5,375 nucleotides of DNA from contig CAMNJG010000117.1 of NCBI GenBank assembly GCA_946541285.1, positions 1-5,375 of the forward strand, written 5' to 3'. The notes under the pieces are model-generated. The model searched no databases. It worked only from the letters and a program-made list of their open reading frames with translations, and was not told the origin of the DNA. The position numbers were made by a program, and so were the translations under genes. The DNA comes from an uncultured Clostridia bacterium. Lineage in GTDB: Bacteria > Bacillota > Clostridia > Peptostreptococcales > Anaerovoracaceae. This document shows, in pieces, positions 3,622 through 5,375 of this stretch. Position 1 is the first letter of the stretch. Every line of letters starts with the position of its first letter.

Positions 3622-5351
3622 TACAAAGCCTCCCTTTTTCGAAGCGTTTCCTGTAATTTCAGGCCACAGTAAAAATGGAACACGACGGATTGACTGCTGT
3701 CCACCGTACAATGTTCCACGAATTCAGAAAAAATCTCTTCCGGAAAAGCCTCCGGATCATCTGTGATACGCCACTGAGCAATCGTTTTTTTCAGCCGGTT
3801 CAGATTGACAGAAGATTCCCTGAGCCTGAGAATTTTACGTTTTTCCAGTTCCAGAATCTGCAGTTCTTCTTCCAGGATCATCTTTCTTCTCTGATATTCT
3901 GTCCGGGAGCGTCCCTGCAGGAACTGGGCTGCCAGCGCTCCGGACTCCCGGTGACAGTCTTCCGTTTTTCTCCTGATCCATTCAAGCCGCTCCATGTACT
4001 GCCCGGATTTTTTTCTTTGCAACAGGTGTTCATATACTTCCAGAATCCGGTGCGTTTCCTCTTTTCTGCTCTGGGACCACGACAGCTTATTCAGACAGTT
4101 CAGAAAAGCGTTTCTGAGATCCGGATCAGACTGTGGTTTCATGCTGCACAGTTCCAGATCCCTGGCATGTCTGTTGCAGAGCCAGAAAACTTCTCTGATG
4201 CCAGTCTGACGATGCATGACCGCGCCACACTCCTCACAGAACAGGCGTCCTGAAAAACAATACTGATGACGGCTCCTTCCGGCATCCGCGCCATTCCCGT
4301 ATCCGACCTCCCGGGCTCTCTGCTCTACAGCCATCTGTGCGCTCAGATATTCCTTCCGGCTGATGATGGGTGCATGATGCTCCTCATGACGATACAGCTC
4401 CAGCTCTCCCCGGTTTGGTCTCTGCCGGAAATCTTCATCCCTCCAGGTTTTCTGATACAGCGCCATCCCGATACAGGCAGGATTCCTGATAATGGCCCGC
4501 ACTGTCCCGGGATACCAGATCTTTCCGGAGGGACTCGGTACTTTTTTCTGATTGAGTTCTTTCGCGATCACCGTACCACCTTTCCCGGAAAGTACCATTT
4601 GAAAAATATCCCTGACCACCACGGACTGTTCCGGTAAGATGGAAAGCTGTCCATTTTTCCATTCGTATCCATACGGTGCCCTGGCCTGACGATAAGTCCC
4701 GTTCTGAAAACGTTTCCGGATGCCCCATTTTATATTCTCTGAAAGATTCCGGCTTTCATTTTCCGCCAGGCAGGCAAGAATAGTCACGACAAACTCCGAA
4801 TCCATCAACCGTGTCTGGATATGTTCCTTTTCGAACCAGATACTGACACCCCATCCATTCAGCAGACGGATCATTTCCAGGCAGTCTGCTGTACTGCGCG
4901 CAAAACGGCTGATCGATTTTGTCAGGATCAGGTCAATCTTCTTTTCTCTGCAGTCAGAAAGCAGGCGGCGCAGTTCCGGGCGTCTTTCCATACTGGTAGC
5001 ACTGACACCTGTTTCCAGATAAATTCCTGCACAGTCCCATTCCCTGTGGGACTGGATCAGTTCTTCATAATGTTTCCGCTGAGACAGGATCGATGTTTCC
5101 TGTGACTCAAAAAGCGTAGATACTCTGCAGTAAGCCGCCACCCGCAGTCTTTTCCCCGTATCGGAAACCGCTTCAATAACAACGGGGGTTTTCTTTCCGT
5201 TCCCTTCTTCCGCCGTTGTTTCCATCCCGGAAGGAAACGGACTGTCATAAGGTATACACCAATTGGTGCGATACACCTCCAGTTCCAGTTTTCCCAAATG
5301 ATGTTTCCATTCTGAAACCTCTCTGTGTTCAACGATTCGGACGTCTTTCAT
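3621..5351 (-). CDS. large serine recombinase with N-terminal extension (first gene of the module)
   Basis: A 576-aa site-specific recombinase, paralogous to the 574-aa protein of this operon but clearly diverged. Residues 1-66 form an extension before the catalytic domain. The catalytic domain (about 68-215) has YCRVST with Arg76 and nucleophile Ser78, and KSISRFARS with Arg149 and Arg152. The recombinase domain (about 224-330) contains APYGYEW and RNPACIG. The zinc ribbon uses Cys372, Cys375, Cys392 and Cys402. A charged helical region (about 430-525) precedes a C-terminal end with VVFHFYCGL, mirrored by VKFKCGL in the paralogue. The start at 5351 is supported by AAAGGAG 6 bases upstream; the internal Met43 has no ribosome binding site. 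Its promoter lies beyond the right edge. The stop overlaps the next ATG by one base. The pair could form a two-recombinase system as ccrA/ccrB do, or act at different sites. Confidence 0.92.
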   Translation of the reverse strand: MKDVRIVEHREVSEWKHHLGKLELEVYRTNWCIPYDSPFPSGMETTAEEGNGKKTPVVIEAVSDTGKRLRVAAYCRVSTLFESQETSILSQRKHYEELIQSHREWDCAGIYLETGVSATSMERRPELRRLLSDCREKKIDLILTKSISRFARSTADCLEMIRLLNGWGVSIWFEKEHIQTRLMDSEFVVTILACLAENESRNLSENIKWGIRKRFQNGTYRQARAPYGYEWKNGQLSILPEQSVVVRDIFQMVLSGKGGTVIAKELNQKKVPSPSGKIWYPGTVRAIIRNPACIGMALYQKTWRDEDFRQRPNRGELELYRHEEHHAPIISRKEYLSAQMAVEQRAREVGYGNGADAGRSRHQYCFSGRLFCEECGAVMHRQTGIREVFWLCNRHARDLELCSMKPQSDPDLRNAFLNCLNKLSWSQSRKEETHRILEVYEHLLQRKKSGQYMERLEWIRRKTEDCHRESGALAAQFLQGRSRTEYQRRKMILEEELQILELEKRKILRLRESSVNLNRLKKTIAQWRITDDPEAFPEEIFSEFVEHCTVDSSQSVVFHFYCGLKLQETLRKREAL

Positions 5352-5357
5352 ACGATT

Positions 5358-5364
5358 CTCCTTT
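5358..5364 (-). promoter_or_regulatory. ribosome binding site of the 576-aa recombinase
   Basis: AAAGGAG on the minus strand, 6 bases before the ATG at 5351. It supports the full-length start and therefore the reality of the 66-residue N-terminal extension. Confidence 0.8.
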
Positions 5365-5375
5365 CTGCCGTTTCT

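Larger units (their letters stand above)
1185..5375. mobile_element. putative end of an integrative element with a serine-recombinase module
   Basis: The sequence shows two intact large serine recombinase genes plus a small recombinase-like gene in one leftward operon that starts directly beside a tRNA gene. Such modules normally sit at one end of an integrative element, so the element boundary is inferred to lie between the tRNA terminator and base 1212, with the cargo to the right of 5375. No direct repeat of the tRNA 3' end is visible inside the window, and neither attachment site can be located. The left coordinate is approximate. Confidence 0.45.

Overview
The window looks like a chromosomal segment of a member of the Bacillota, probably a clostridial-type gut bacterium. 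The reasons are strong AGGAG-type ribosome binding sites, extended -10 sigma-A-like promoters, a tRNA gene that encodes its own CCA, and recombinases of the clostridial large serine type. The species cannot be named from this sequence.

Left part (1-1180) appears to be resident chromosome. An AT-rich gap of about 300 bases carries a plausible leftward promoter whose gene lies outside the window, and a good rightward promoter for a CvpA-family membrane protein (297-959). After cvpA come two perfect hairpins. A strong promoter with a perfect dyad in its spacer follows, then tRNA-Arg(CCU) at 1072-1147 and its intrinsic terminator.

Right part (1213-5375) is a leftward operon of site-specific recombinase genes that converges on the tRNA gene. 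In transcription order it holds: a 576-aa large serine recombinase (3621-5351); a 147-aa protein with a recombinase-type DNA-binding domain but no catalytic domain (3178-3621), coupled by a TAATG overlap; a possible 35-aa ORF (3074-3181), coupled by ATGA; a repeat- and palindrome-rich gap; and a second, 574-aa large serine recombinase (1213-2937). Both large proteins keep the catalytic serine, the arginine pairs and a four-cysteine zinc ribbon.

The likeliest reading is that this is the recombination module at one end of an integrative element inserted beside tRNA-Arg(CCU). The cargo would lie to the right, beyond base 5375. Multi-recombinase serine modules are known (for example the ccrA/ccrB pair of SCC elements), so the two big genes are not new as a class. 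The least ordinary parts are the catalytic-domain-less middle protein and the structured 240-base gap after it. No CRISPR array, rRNA gene or recognisable insertion sequence was seen.
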